Origin: Bin5 sp965261695
GTDB lineage: Bacteria; Chloroflexota; Anaerolineae; Caldilineales; Caldilineaceae
NCBI GenBank assembly: GCA_965261695.1
Contig: OZ253474.1
Location: 3,100,001 to 3,164,000 of the forward strand
Direction of reading: 5' to 3'
Length of the DNA stretch: 64,000 bases
Every line of letters begins with the position of its first letter. Positions within the stretch are counted from its first letter, which is position 1. The notes under the pieces are model-generated. The model was not told the origin of the DNA. It did no database searches and saw only the letters and a list, made by a program, of their open reading frames with translations. The position numbers and the translations under genes were made by a program. Below are positions 1 to 8,410 of this stretch, piece by piece.

Positions 1-22
1 ACAGCCGCGAAAGGACGACTGT

Positions 23-940
23 ATGGCAAGCCATGAGTTCCAGCCAGACCATTACCATATAAACATCGGCTCCCATCCGCCGGTGTTGCGCATTCAGCCC
101 GGCGACAGCGTTGTGACCACAACCGTCGATGCCAGAGGCCAGGGCAGCAGCGGTCAGCCGATTACGCCGGCGGGAAATCCGATGACCGGTCCGTTCTATG
201 TGGAGGGGGCCGAGCCGGGGGATACGCTTGTCGTGCATCTGGACAAACTGCGCCCGAATCGACCTTTCGGCTGGACCCGTACGATGGTGGCCCCCAATGT
301 CGTTGACCCCGAGCAGGTGCCCAACATGCCCTGGCCCGCGGCGGGCAGCGAACTGGCCAACTGGCGGGTGGACAACGACGCCGGCACCGCGACATTGGTG
401 GAGCCACAGACCAGCCTGGGTGCGCTGACCCTGCCGCTGGCGCCGATGACCGGCTGCTTCGGAGTGGCGCCGGACCGGGGTGAAGCCATCTCGACCGCGA
501 CCTCCGGCCCTCATGGCGGCAATATGGACTATCGCGGCTTTGTCGAAGGCGTAACCGTCTACTTTCCCGTCTTTGTGCCGGGCGCGCTCTTTCACATCGG
601 CGACGGCCACGCAATGCAAGGGGATGGCGAGATCGTCGGCACCGGCATCGAAATCTCCTTTGACGTGGCCTTCACCCTGGACGTGCAGAAGGGGCGGCGC
701 ATCTTCTGGCCCAGAGGGGAGAACGAGGCGTATATCTTCACCGCGGGCAACGCCCGTCCCCTGGATCAGGCCACGCAACATGCAACCACGGAGATGATCC
801 GCTGGCTGGAAACTGACCTGGGGATTGATCCGGTGGGGGCGCACATCCTGATGGGACAGACGGTGGAATATGACCTGGGCAACATCTATGACCCGGCCTA
901 CACGATGATCTGCAAGATGCCGAAGGCCGTCCTGCCATAG
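23..940 (+). CDS. acetamidase/formamidase family amidohydrolase
   Basis: A 305-residue protein of the FmdA/AmdA family, whose members hydrolyse formamide, acetamide or related short amides to ammonia and the acid. The whole length matches the family pattern: an N-terminal beta segment with PVLRIQPGDSV, the PVEGAEPGDTL-like turn (here FYVEGAEPGDTLVVHL, about residues 57-73), a TMTGCFGVAP-like stretch near residues 140-151, and the GGNMDYRGF motif around residue 165. The ATG follows an AAGGA ribosome site. There is no signal peptide, so it should be cytoplasmic. Neighbouring genes do not reveal the substrate. Family assignment is firm; the exact amide is unknown. Confidence 0.9.
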   Translation: MASHEFQPDHYHINIGSHPPVLRIQPGDSVVTTTVDARGQGSSGQPITPAGNPMTGPFYVEGAEPGDTLVVHLDKLRPNRPFGWTRTMVAPNVVDPEQVPNMPWPAAGSELANWRVDNDAGTATLVEPQTSLGALTLPLAPMTGCFGVAPDRGEAISTATSGPHGGNMDYRGFVEGVTVYFPVFVPGALFHIGDGHAMQGDGEIVGTGIEISFDVAFTLDVQKGRRIFWPRGENEAYIFTAGNARPLDQATQHATTEMIRWLETDLGIDPVGAHILMGQTVEYDLGNIYDPAYTMICKMPKAVLP

Positions 941-1010
941 ACGAGAATTGAAACTGCGAGGAGGGAGGAGCGCAAATGGTAACGACGCGGCTTCCCTGTC
1001 CTTTTTATTT

Positions 1011-1052
1011 GGCCGCCACCGAGTGCCCCAACCCCTGGAGTCAGTGGCGGCC
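1011..1052. repeat. inverted repeat between convergent genes
   Basis: A perfect 9-bp inverted repeat (GGCCGCCAC and GTGGCGGCC) around a 24-nt loop lies between the 3' ends of the acetamidase gene and the reverse-strand YfhO gene. It is well placed to act as a shared transcription end, but it lacks a clear T-run on either strand, so terminator function is only possible. Confidence 0.4.
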
Positions 1053-1063
1053 AGACTTTCTGT

Positions 1064-3523
1064 TCAGTTGCTCTTTTGGACTTTACGCCCTCGACCGCCG
1101 ACAACCTGCCACAGACACAGACCGGCCAACAGCAGAACGCCCACCCCAAACAGCGCCAACCCTCGGCGCCAGCTATCCGGTTCATACCACAGCCGTATCG
1201 CCAGTTCACCCGAGGGGACCGGCAGCGCCCGCAGCGTGTAGTTGGCGCGCAACACGGGCGCGTCCGCGCCGTTGACCGTTGCCAGCCAGCCCGGATACCA
1301 GACTTCGCTCAGAATAAGATAGCCCGCTCTCTCCGCGCTGGCCGCCAAGACTATCTCGTTCTCGCTGTAGGAGAGGATCGACACGGGCGTGCCCATGCCT
1401 GACGGCGGCGACTCTGCGGCCAACAAGTGGGCGTCGTCTTGCATTAGAATCACCGTCTCCAACGGTTCGAAGGTCGGCTGTTGCAGCGCAGCCAGCGCGG
1501 TCTTTTCGTCGGGGGCGATCTGCGCGCCGGCAACCAGCCACGCGCGCGGCAGCGGGTCGGGGTTCTCGTAGACGGCGAGCGGGCCGGGCGCATCATAGGC
1601 CAGCGCATACTGCTGCGGCAGGGGCGTGCCATCGCGCACCAGGACGAAGCGCACGTTGAGCAGATCGTAGATCCGGGTGCCGCGGCCGCCATTGTTCTCC
1701 CATAGCCCCTCCCAATGTCTCAACGCCAGCGGATTGTGGATGCCCCACACATCCTGTAATCCGACCAGCGCGGCGGTGTTCGGCTGCCACAGATCATAGA
1801 TACCGGTGCGGGCGTCAATGCGGAAGAGATGGGATGCGCCCAAGCCCGTCTCGGTTGGTTCGCCGGCTTGTTCACGCAGAAAGGCCACGATCTCCGGATG
1901 CTCGAATCCGCGTGTCGGATTGTTCTGGCTGATGTCAATGTTTGCGCCGCTGACGGTCAACTCCACCAGCAACAGGATGGGCAAAAGCCCGGCCAAAACG
2001 CCGCCCGTGAGACGTTTGCGCCGGTAAAGCGCCATCAGCAGCCACGTCGCCAGCCACACGGCAGTTGCCAGCAGCACAGCCTGACCCGCCATGGATGTCC
2101 GCTGGAAGGCGACGGGGCCGCCTTGCAGCACGCGCGTCGTGACAAACACGAGTGGGATCAAGACAAGGAGGAGTACGGGACCGCCAATTCGGATGGCGGC
2201 GAAATAGAATGCGGAATGAGGATTCCTCCATTCTCTTTCCTGTCCGCGCAGCAGCGCATCCAGCCCCATCGCCGCCAGTACGGCCATTGCCAATGCCCAC
2301 AGCACGATCGTTCTGGCCGGGGCGCGCAAGCTGCCGTAGCCGGGGAGAATCTGCGTCAGCCAGCCGTGAACCGGGGTGTAGCCGCCCAACGCCACCACGA
2401 ATCCGAAAAGCGCCAACGCCAGCCAGGGCAGCAGGCGGCGTCGCTTCTCCGGCATGGGCAGCAGGAACGCGCCGCCCGCGAGAAGGAGCGTCACCAGTCC
2501 GGCATAGGGCAGCTCGACCCGATCCCAGGCGCCCCAGTAGCGTTCCGGTCCCCGTCCGAAAAAGCCCGGTGTCAGCAGGCCAGTCAGGCCCGGTCCCGGC
2601 GCTAATGAATAGGACACAGTGTTTTGCGGGTCGAACGTAGCCCTCTGCGTGAAGGGCAGCATTTCCAGTGAAGGAAGAAGGATTGGCGCGGAGAGGAGCG
2701 CTGTCAGTATGAACAGCGCGACCGGATATTGGAGATTGATGAGAAGCTGTCGAAGCGGCGGCCAATGCGACCCAGTGGATGATGCCCGATACCGGACTCC
2801 CGATACGCCAATCGTGTAGATCGCTACGGTCATGCCGAGGTAATAGCTGCTCTGCGCGTGACCGGCGTAGTTGGCTGTTGCAAACAGCGCGGCTGCGACG
2901 CCCGCACAGAGGAGGCTGCCCCGGGTCAACATTCGGTGACAGGCGGCCAGAATCCAGCCGCTCCAGGAGAGAACGGCGATCAGATTGAGATTGCCCAAGT
3001 GGATGAACAGGACATCGCAGAGGCCGAACGCAATCCCGGCCAGCAGCGCGGCGGGTCGGCTGTGTCCGAGCGTGCGCGTCAGCACGTAAACGCCCAGCCC
3101 GGCCCACCAGAGATGGCCGATGCTGAGCCACTGCATGTAGCGGTAGTCAAAAGAGGGATTGAGAAGAAACAGCAGCAGATTGGGCGGATAGAGAAATCCG
3201 GCCTGAATGTCGCCGATGAAGGGCGCGCCGCCATAGAGATGCGGATTCCAGAGAGGCAGCCTGCCCTGGCTCAAGGTGTGCGCGGCGAAGCGGTAGGTGG
3301 GGAAGAGGAAACTGACCAGATCGCCGCCATCGGCCGGCTGGTAGACAGCGCCGCTGACCGTGCGCCCGAAAAAGGCCAGAAATATCGCTGCCAGCAGGCC
3401 GGCGCACAGCAGGTCCCAGCGTCGTTCGTCTCGTCGAACGGTCAACCATGCGGTTGTCCCGCCCCACAGCAGAAGGATGAGTATGCCAATGCCGATGGGC
3501 AGGAACTCTGTGCGAGCATTCAT
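1064..3523 (-). CDS. YfhO-like multi-pass membrane protein
   Basis: An 819-residue polytopic membrane protein resembling the YfhO family, a GT-C-fold group associated with cell-envelope glycosylation. The first ~560 residues form about a dozen hydrophobic helices, with an early PADGGDLVSFLFPTYRFAA loop (residues ~63-82) and the following LPLWNPHLYGGAPF motif typical of the family. A soluble periplasmic domain follows from about residue 570 (IYDLWQPNTAALVGLQDVWG). A last helix (LALFGVGVLLLAGLCLW) and a short basic tail end the protein. It is transcribed alone, divergent from the amidohydrolase. The family is recognised; the lipid-linked sugar substrate is not predictable here. Confidence 0.8.
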   Translation of the reverse strand: MNARTEFLPIGIGILILLLWGGTTAWLTVRRDERRWDLLCAGLLAAIFLAFFGRTVSGAVYQPADGGDLVSFLFPTYRFAAHTLSQGRLPLWNPHLYGGAPFIGDIQAGFLYPPNLLLFLLNPSFDYRYMQWLSIGHLWWAGLGVYVLTRTLGHSRPAALLAGIAFGLCDVLFIHLGNLNLIAVLSWSGWILAACHRMLTRGSLLCAGVAAALFATANYAGHAQSSYYLGMTVAIYTIGVSGVRYRASSTGSHWPPLRQLLINLQYPVALFILTALLSAPILLPSLEMLPFTQRATFDPQNTVSYSLAPGPGLTGLLTPGFFGRGPERYWGAWDRVELPYAGLVTLLLAGGAFLLPMPEKRRRLLPWLALALFGFVVALGGYTPVHGWLTQILPGYGSLRAPARTIVLWALAMAVLAAMGLDALLRGQEREWRNPHSAFYFAAIRIGGPVLLLVLIPLVFVTTRVLQGGPVAFQRTSMAGQAVLLATAVWLATWLLMALYRRKRLTGGVLAGLLPILLLVELTVSGANIDISQNNPTRGFEHPEIVAFLREQAGEPTETGLGASHLFRIDARTGIYDLWQPNTAALVGLQDVWGIHNPLALRHWEGLWENNGGRGTRIYDLLNVRFVLVRDGTPLPQQYALAYDAPGPLAVYENPDPLPRAWLVAGAQIAPDEKTALAALQQPTFEPLETVILMQDDAHLLAAESPPSGMGTPVSILSYSENEIVLAASAERAGYLILSEVWYPGWLATVNGADAPVLRANYTLRALPVPSGELAIRLWYEPDSWRRGLALFGVGVLLLAGLCLWQVVGGRGRKVQKSN

Positions 3524-3609
3524 AGAGCATTTCAGGACCGCGCTCAGGCAGTGCCGCGTGCCAATTCCAATTCAGAAGCAGTTGCTACAGTGGCGCTCCG
3601 GCGGCTGTA

Positions 3610-3618
3610 TGGTATAAC
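3610..3618 (+). promoter_or_regulatory. candidate extended -10 promoter for the amidohydrolase
   Basis: TGGTATAAC gives an extended -10 element (TGn plus TATAAC) with no good -35. It would leave a leader of about 85 nt before the GTG at 3710. That leader contains a small hairpin (CCGCA at 3661-3665 and TGCGG at 3673-3677) and then a T-rich run. Confidence 0.35.
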
Positions 3619-3709
3619 AGAAGAAGAGGGAAAGAAAGGAACTGACGGCTCGAAAGCAGACCGCAGACGAGGTGCGGCCTTTCACATTTTTCAACACAGC
3701 GAGTGTCCC

Positions 3710-5308
3710 GTGCAAGCGGATCTGGTGCTTCTCGACGGCAAAATTCACACGATGGACGCGCGGCGACCCCGGGCTTCGGCGGTGGCGATTGCGGGTGACC
3801 GCTTCCTGGCAGTGGGCAGCGACAGGGAGATGCAGGCGTTGTTGGCGCCCGGCGGGCGGGTGGTGGAGTTGCGCGGCGCGACGGTCGTGCCCGGCTTTAT
3901 CGACGCCCACATCCACTTTCTATCCTATGGTTTGAGTTTGCAAGAGATTGATCTGAGCGGTGTTCCGTCGCTTGAATCTGCGCTGGAACGGGTGCGGCGG
4001 CGGGCTGAGAGGACGCCTGCCGGTCAGTGGCTCACCGGTCGCGGCTGGGATCAATCAGTCTGGGAGGGCGGCTCCTTCCCTGCGGCTGCGCAGTTGGACG
4101 CGGTCGCGCCGCAGCACCCCGTTTACCTGTCGCGCAAGTGCGGCCACGCCGCCTGGGTGAACAGCCCCGCGTTGGAACGGATCGGCGTCACGGCGAATAC
4201 AGCGGAGCCGGACGGCGGCGAGATCGTGCGCGGTAAAGATGGACAGCCGACCGGAATTCTGCTGGAAAAGGCAACTGAGTTGGCCTTCCCTTGCTTGGCT
4301 GAGCCGTCGGCGAAGGAGGCGGTGGCCGCAGTGCGCCACGCGCAAGAGGTCGCCAACCGCATGGGGATCGTCGGTGTACACACGAAGGAGGCCGCGCCCT
4401 CTTTGCGCGCTTTTCAGCAACTGCGGGCGGACGGTGAACTCACGCTGCGCACGGTCGCCCAGATTCCTGTCGCTGAACTGGACAGCGCCATCCGTCTTGG
4501 GCTGCGCACTGGGCTTGGCGATGAATTGCTGCGCATCGGCGGCGTGAAAGTCTTCAGCGACGGCGCGCTCGGCCCCCGCACCGCCTGGATGCTGGCTGCC
4601 TACGAGGGCGAGCCGGACAATCTCGGCATCGTTGTCACCGACGCCGAGGAGATGGCGGATATCGTCGCCAGGGCTACGGATGCCGGGCTGGCGGTGGTTA
4701 CGCACGCGATCGGCGACAGGGCCAACCGCATGGTGCTGGACGCGTTGGAAGCGAGCCGCCGCGCTGGACGCGGAGCCCATCTGCGCCACCGCATCGAGCA
4801 TGCGCAGCTCCTGCACCCGGACGACATCCACCGCTTTGCCCAACTGGACATCATCGCGTCGGTGCAGCCGATCCACGCCACGCAGGATATGCGCATTGCC
4901 GACAGATATTGGGGCGAGCGCAGCCGCTATGCCTACGCCTTCCGCAGCCTGTGGGACAGCGGCGCCAAGCTGGCCTTCGGCTCCGACGCGCCGGTGGAGA
5001 CTCCGGACGTGATCCAGGGCATCCACGCGGCCGTTACGCGTATGCGGGCCGACGGCAGCCCCGGCGGTGACGGTTGGTATCCGGCGGAGCGCCTGACCGT
5101 CGCCGAGGCGGTCTGGGCGTATACGGGCGGCGCGGCCTACGCCGGCGGCACGGAGGATAGCCAGGGCAGCATCACGCCGGGCAAGCTCGCTGATCTGGTC
5201 GTTCTGTCACAGGACATTTTCACGATTCATCCGATGGCGATTCTGGAGACGGATGTGGAGGCCACGCTCTTCGGCGGCGCGTTTGTGTGGGGGGAGTATG
5301 TGGATTGA
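3710..5308 (+). CDS. YtcJ-like metal-dependent amidohydrolase
   Basis: A 532-residue member of the amidohydrolase superfamily (YtcJ/amidohydrolase-3 type), which hydrolyses C-N bonds in a metal-centred TIM barrel. Visible landmarks are the metal-binding HxH in FIDAHIHF (H67, H69), VKVFSDGALGPRTAW near residue 280, THAIGDRAN near 331, HRIEHAQ near 362, and FGSDAPVE near 425, whose Asp is the usual catalytic base. The N-terminal strand LVLLDGKIHTMD is the typical small beta domain. The reading frame stays open far upstream, but only as an antisense shadow of the YfhO gene. GTG at 3710 puts the first conserved strand at residues 4-12. No strong ribosome site is visible. The substrate is unknown. 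Confidence 0.88.
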   Translation: MQADLVLLDGKIHTMDARRPRASAVAIAGDRFLAVGSDREMQALLAPGGRVVELRGATVVPGFIDAHIHFLSYGLSLQEIDLSGVPSLESALERVRRRAERTPAGQWLTGRGWDQSVWEGGSFPAAAQLDAVAPQHPVYLSRKCGHAAWVNSPALERIGVTANTAEPDGGEIVRGKDGQPTGILLEKATELAFPCLAEPSAKEAVAAVRHAQEVANRMGIVGVHTKEAAPSLRAFQQLRADGELTLRTVAQIPVAELDSAIRLGLRTGLGDELLRIGGVKVFSDGALGPRTAWMLAAYEGEPDNLGIVVTDAEEMADIVARATDAGLAVVTHAIGDRANRMVLDALEASRRAGRGAHLRHRIEHAQLLHPDDIHRFAQLDIIASVQPIHATQDMRIADRYWGERSRYAYAFRSLWDSGAKLAFGSDAPVETPDVIQGIHAAVTRMRADGSPGGDGWYPAERLTVAEAVWAYTGGAAYAGGTEDSQGSITPGKLADLVVLSQDIFTIHPMAILETDVEATLFGGAFVWGEYVD

Positions 5309-5345
5309 GAATAGAAAATTCGTTCTGGTATGACGAGGGAATAGG

Positions 5346-5354
5346 TGCTATACT
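5346..5354 (+). promoter_or_regulatory. candidate extended -10 promoter for the methyltransferase
   Basis: TGCTATACT is a good extended -10 match about 50 nt before the methyltransferase ATG. No convincing -35 precedes it. The spacer after the amidohydrolase stop is otherwise featureless and somewhat AT-richer than its surroundings. Confidence 0.35.
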
Positions 5355-5406
5355 GACTGTATTCCACTCATCCGCCACCTTTTGGCTCACACTATAGCGA
5401 CAAGAA

Positions 5407-6804
5407 ATGCTTTTGCAACAGAGCTTGTTCGACAAGACATCCTTACCGACAGAGACGCACAGATTGCTAGAGGTATTGCTCAGCCAGGATCTGGACTTTC
5501 ATGCCGAAAAGAGTCGTTACGCGACGCACAGTTTCCACTCTTTTCCGGCAAAGTTTCCGCCTCAGCTTCCGCGTAAATTTATCAATGCGTTGACGCGAGA
5601 GGGCGACGTTGTTCTCGATCCAATGATGGGATCGGGCACTACGATTCTGGAGACGCATCTACTGAACCGTCGCGCGGTTGGCTTTGATATCGATCCCCTT
5701 GCATTTCTGCTGACGCAAGTAAAGGTCTGCCCTCTCAACATCACTGAAGCGCGGCGCACAGGACACTTCATCGTTGAGAATGCAAAAACTGAATTGGCGC
5801 AAGACCGGGTCGGTTTGATGCACCGTCTTGAGAGGCGCTGGAACAGGAAAACGAAAGATTTCGTCGATTACTGGTTTGCCCGCGAAACGCAAATCGAACT
5901 GTTGGCTCTCATCGAGGCAATCGTGCAAGTTTCCGATTCAGGGCTGCGTTCCTTCTTTGAGTTGGCTCTTTCCGCCATCATTATTACAAAGTCAGGCGGC
6001 ATATCATTGGCGCTTGACCTAGCGCATACGCGTCCACACAAGGCCAAGATTGTGCTCGACGGAAATGGGCAAGTGCTTGTGGGGGGTGAAAATGCGGAGA
6101 ACCCAACCGGACGGACCTCGTTCCTCACGAAGAAATTACGTTCTCCCATTGAGGAGTTTCGAAAACGATACCTGCAGAACATTGACGGGCTTTCCATTCT
6201 GCGAAATGCCCGCTTCCAACCATGCCTGCAGTTTGGCAACGCGCGTGCGCTGGCTCTGGAAGACTCCTCTGTGGATCTGATCGTAACGTCCCCACCCTAC
6301 GCCTCCAATGCAATCGACTATATGCGTGCGCATAAGTTTTCTCTCGTGTGGCTCGGACATTCGATCAACGCGCTTAGCGATACCCGAAAGCGTTACATCG
6401 GGGGTGAATCGACCACCGATGTGGAATTTGTCGAACTACCGGCTTTTCCTGCGCAGATTGTAGACGTGATAGGTAGACGGGATACGCGCAAAGGTCAGGT
6501 TTTGCATCGTTATTATTCTGAAATGACCGGTGTATTGCGGGAGATGCACCGCGTGCTGCGACCTGGCAAAACCGCGATTGTCGTCGTGGGAAGTTCAGAG
6601 ATGCGCGGCATTGACACGCAGACAGGGACCTGCCTGGGTGATATCGGCCGCTCGATTGGTTTTGAGGTGCCGGGCACTGGTGTGCGGAAGTTGGATCGCA
6701 ACCGGCGCATGATGCCAGTAGGCGCCAAGCGAAATCGAACCTCCCAGATCCAGAAGCGCATGCACGAAGAGTTCGTTATCGGGTTTCTTAAGCGAGACAA
6801 CTGA
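5407..6804 (+). CDS. DNA methyltransferase with TSPPY motif
   Basis: A 465-residue DNA amino-methyltransferase (N4-cytosine or N6-adenine type). The AdoMet-binding motif I is DPMMGSGTT at residues 71-79, preceded by FHSFPAKFPP (43-52), a motif X-like segment. The catalytic motif IV is TSPPY at residues 294-298, followed by NAIDYMRAHKF. Motif I comes before motif IV, as in alpha/gamma-ordered enzymes, and about 210 residues between them probably include target recognition. SPPY is most often seen in N4-cytosine enzymes. The gene has lower GC and a different codon feel from its neighbours, consistent with horizontal transfer. It abuts a small ORF that looks like the start of its restriction partner, which the IS has cut off. 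Confidence 0.88.
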   Translation: MLLQQSLFDKTSLPTETHRLLEVLLSQDLDFHAEKSRYATHSFHSFPAKFPPQLPRKFINALTREGDVVLDPMMGSGTTILETHLLNRRAVGFDIDPLAFLLTQVKVCPLNITEARRTGHFIVENAKTELAQDRVGLMHRLERRWNRKTKDFVDYWFARETQIELLALIEAIVQVSDSGLRSFFELALSAIIITKSGGISLALDLAHTRPHKAKIVLDGNGQVLVGGENAENPTGRTSFLTKKLRSPIEEFRKRYLQNIDGLSILRNARFQPCLQFGNARALALEDSSVDLIVTSPPYASNAIDYMRAHKFSLVWLGHSINALSDTRKRYIGGESTTDVEFVELPAFPAQIVDVIGRRDTRKGQVLHRYYSEMTGVLREMHRVLRPGKTAIVVVGSSEMRGIDTQTGTCLGDIGRSIGFEVPGTGVRKLDRNRRMMPVGAKRNRTSQIQKRMHEEFVIGFLKRDN

Positions 6805-6805
6805 T

Positions 6806-7030
6806 TTGGGAGTCTTGATTGTGTCTGTTAGAGATTTACGTCGCGAATATCATAAACAGATTGCTGAGCAGGTGGTGCGCTTCCAAACAAATAGAAAAAG
6901 CGGCCTCCAGTATCCAAATTTTGCAGACGGGGATAGCCGAGCGAGCCGCGAGATCGCCTGGGGCATTGTCAAGCGTCTGAAGACCATTGATACCTATCAA
7001 CCAATTTCGAGCCAGACTATCGGCACTAAG
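6806..7030 (+). pseudogene. truncated N-terminus of a probable restriction endonuclease
   Basis: A 75-codon fragment starting at a TTG (6806), one base after the methyltransferase stop. It ends exactly at the IS boundary, and its stop codon TAA (7031-7033) is the first three bases of the IS. The peptide is charged and helical (RDLRREYHKQIAEQVVRFQ near residues 9-27, then SGLQYPNFADGDSRASREIAW). That layout and its position directly behind a methyltransferase suggest the N-terminal part of a type II endonuclease. This is inference: no catalytic PD-(D/E)XK motif lies in the surviving part, and the fragment could belong to another methylase-linked protein. The rest of the gene is not found beyond the IS. 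Confidence 0.45.
7026..7030 (+). repeat. left target-site duplication (CTAAG)
   Basis: CTAAG immediately precedes the left end of the insertion sequence and is repeated directly after its right end (8406-8410). Confidence 0.7.
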
Positions 7031-8405
7031 TAACTGTCCGTTAACAAATTAGCGGTGTTTGGCGTAAAATGGCTCCACGAACAGGAACAAACAAGGAGTC
7101 AAAGAGATGAGCCAGAGACCGATCCATCAATGTCAGTGTGAGATATGTCAGTCGCCGCAGCCCCATGCAGACAAAGAGGACCACCATCGCATGAATGTTT
7201 TGCTGAGTCGGCTCAACGAACAGCATCGACGCTGGTACGTAGCGTTGGAAGCCGAACGCATCGGGCATGGCGGCAGCGAACGGCTGGCGCAGATTACCGG
7301 TATGAACGTCAACACGATTCGGCGAGGTCGGCGCGAGTTAAACGACGACTTGGCCGGACGCCCAACCGACCGGGTGCGCAAGCCGGGCGGTGGGCGGCCA
7401 GCGCTGGAAAAAAAAGTCCAGCTATAGAAGACAGAATCAAGGAAATCGTCAACGACGACATCGCTGGTTCAGCGACAGATGAACAGAAATGGGTGAAACT
7501 AAGCTTGCGCACGATTGCATCTCGGCTGCGCGCACAGGCATACAGGATCGGTCGCACCACAGTCGGTCGGCTGCTGCGCAAGCTGGGCTTTGGCTTGGTC
7601 GCCAACCGCAAGAGCTTGACGGGCGCAGTGCATCCCGACCGCAACCGCCAGTTTGACTACATTCGTCGTGTGCGACAACAGTTCCTGCGCGCAGGCTATC
7701 CTGTCATCAGTGTCGATACCAAGAACAAGGAACTGATCGGCAACTTCGCCAACCAAGGTCGCACTTGGCGTCAGGCGCCGGAGCAAGTCAATCTGCATGA
7801 TTTCCCTGGCGATGCGCTGGGTCGGGCCGTGCCGTATGGCATCTATGACATCCTCCATAACCAAGGCTATGTCTATCTGGGCAACTCCTATGATACGCCC
7901 GAATTTGCCGCCCATGCCATCGCACAGTGGTGGGCCGACCCGGCGCGCCCCCGCTTTCCGCACGAGGACAAGCTCTTGATCCTCTGTGATGCGGGCGGCA
8001 GCAACAACTGCCGTTCCTGGCTCTGGAAAGCTGAATTGCAGCGCCAATGCGCGGACCGCTTCGGCATCTCGGTTCTGGTCTGCCATTATCCGACCGGCGC
8101 ATCCAAGTATAATCCGATCGAGTATCGTCTCTTCAGTCAGATAACGCGCAACTGGGCCGGCAAACCTTTGCGCTCTTTTGCCACAATGCGCAACTACATC
8201 CGCAGCACAACCACCACGACCGGCTTGACCGTCAATGCCTTTCTCGTTGACCGAGCTTTTCAGAAGGGCCGCAAGGTCTCCAAAGAGCAACGCCAAACAA
8301 TCCAACTGACACGGCGACCTATCTGTCCAACTTGGAACTATATGATTGCACCAACATCGATATCTTGAATCTCAACCAAACCGCTACGTTGTTTGCGGAC
8401 AGTTA
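7031..8405 (+). mobile_element. ISAzo13-type insertion sequence, 1,375 bp
   Basis: A complete insertion sequence. Its ends are inverted repeats: TAACTGTCCG is identical at both ends, and the match continues inward for about 26 bp with four mismatches (left TTAACAAATTAGCGGT, right complement CAAACAACGTAGCGGT). It is flanked by the direct repeat CTAAG. The single transposase gene occupies most of the element and belongs to the ISAzo13 family by sequence pattern. The intact ends, direct repeat and full-length coding capacity suggest a fairly recent insertion. The genes on either side are each incomplete and appear unrelated, so the locus also lost DNA before or during arrival of the element. Confidence 0.92.
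7107..8368 (+). CDS. ISAzo13-family transposase, expressed by -1 frameshift or broken
   Basis: A DDE transposase encoded in two overlapping frames. The first frame runs 7107-7427 (helix-turn-helix region, ending in PGGGRPALEKK). The second frame carries the catalytic part: ISVDTKNKE near 7705, ILCDAGGSN near 7980 and YNPIEYRLF near 8110 hold the probable catalytic acids, and it ends at 8368. The join lies at a run of eight A's in 7409-7416; slipping back one base gives EKKSPAIEDRIKE, which continues the family pattern smoothly. Either this is programmed -1 frameshifting on an A-run, as many IS families use, or one A has been lost. The ATG has an AAGGAG ribosome site. Confidence 0.88.
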
Positions 8406-8410
8406 CTAAG
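8406..8410 (+). repeat. right target-site duplication (CTAAG)
   Basis: Directly repeated copy of the CTAAG found at 7026-7030. The apparent 5-bp duplication supports an intact transposition product, although CTAAG is also nearly self-complementary and could be a preferred target. Confidence 0.7.

Noticed and set aside
2858..3709. 850-bp upstream extension of the amidohydrolase frame
   Set aside because: It overlaps the reverse-strand YfhO gene and has no amidohydrolase or other domain; it is open only because of the high GC content.
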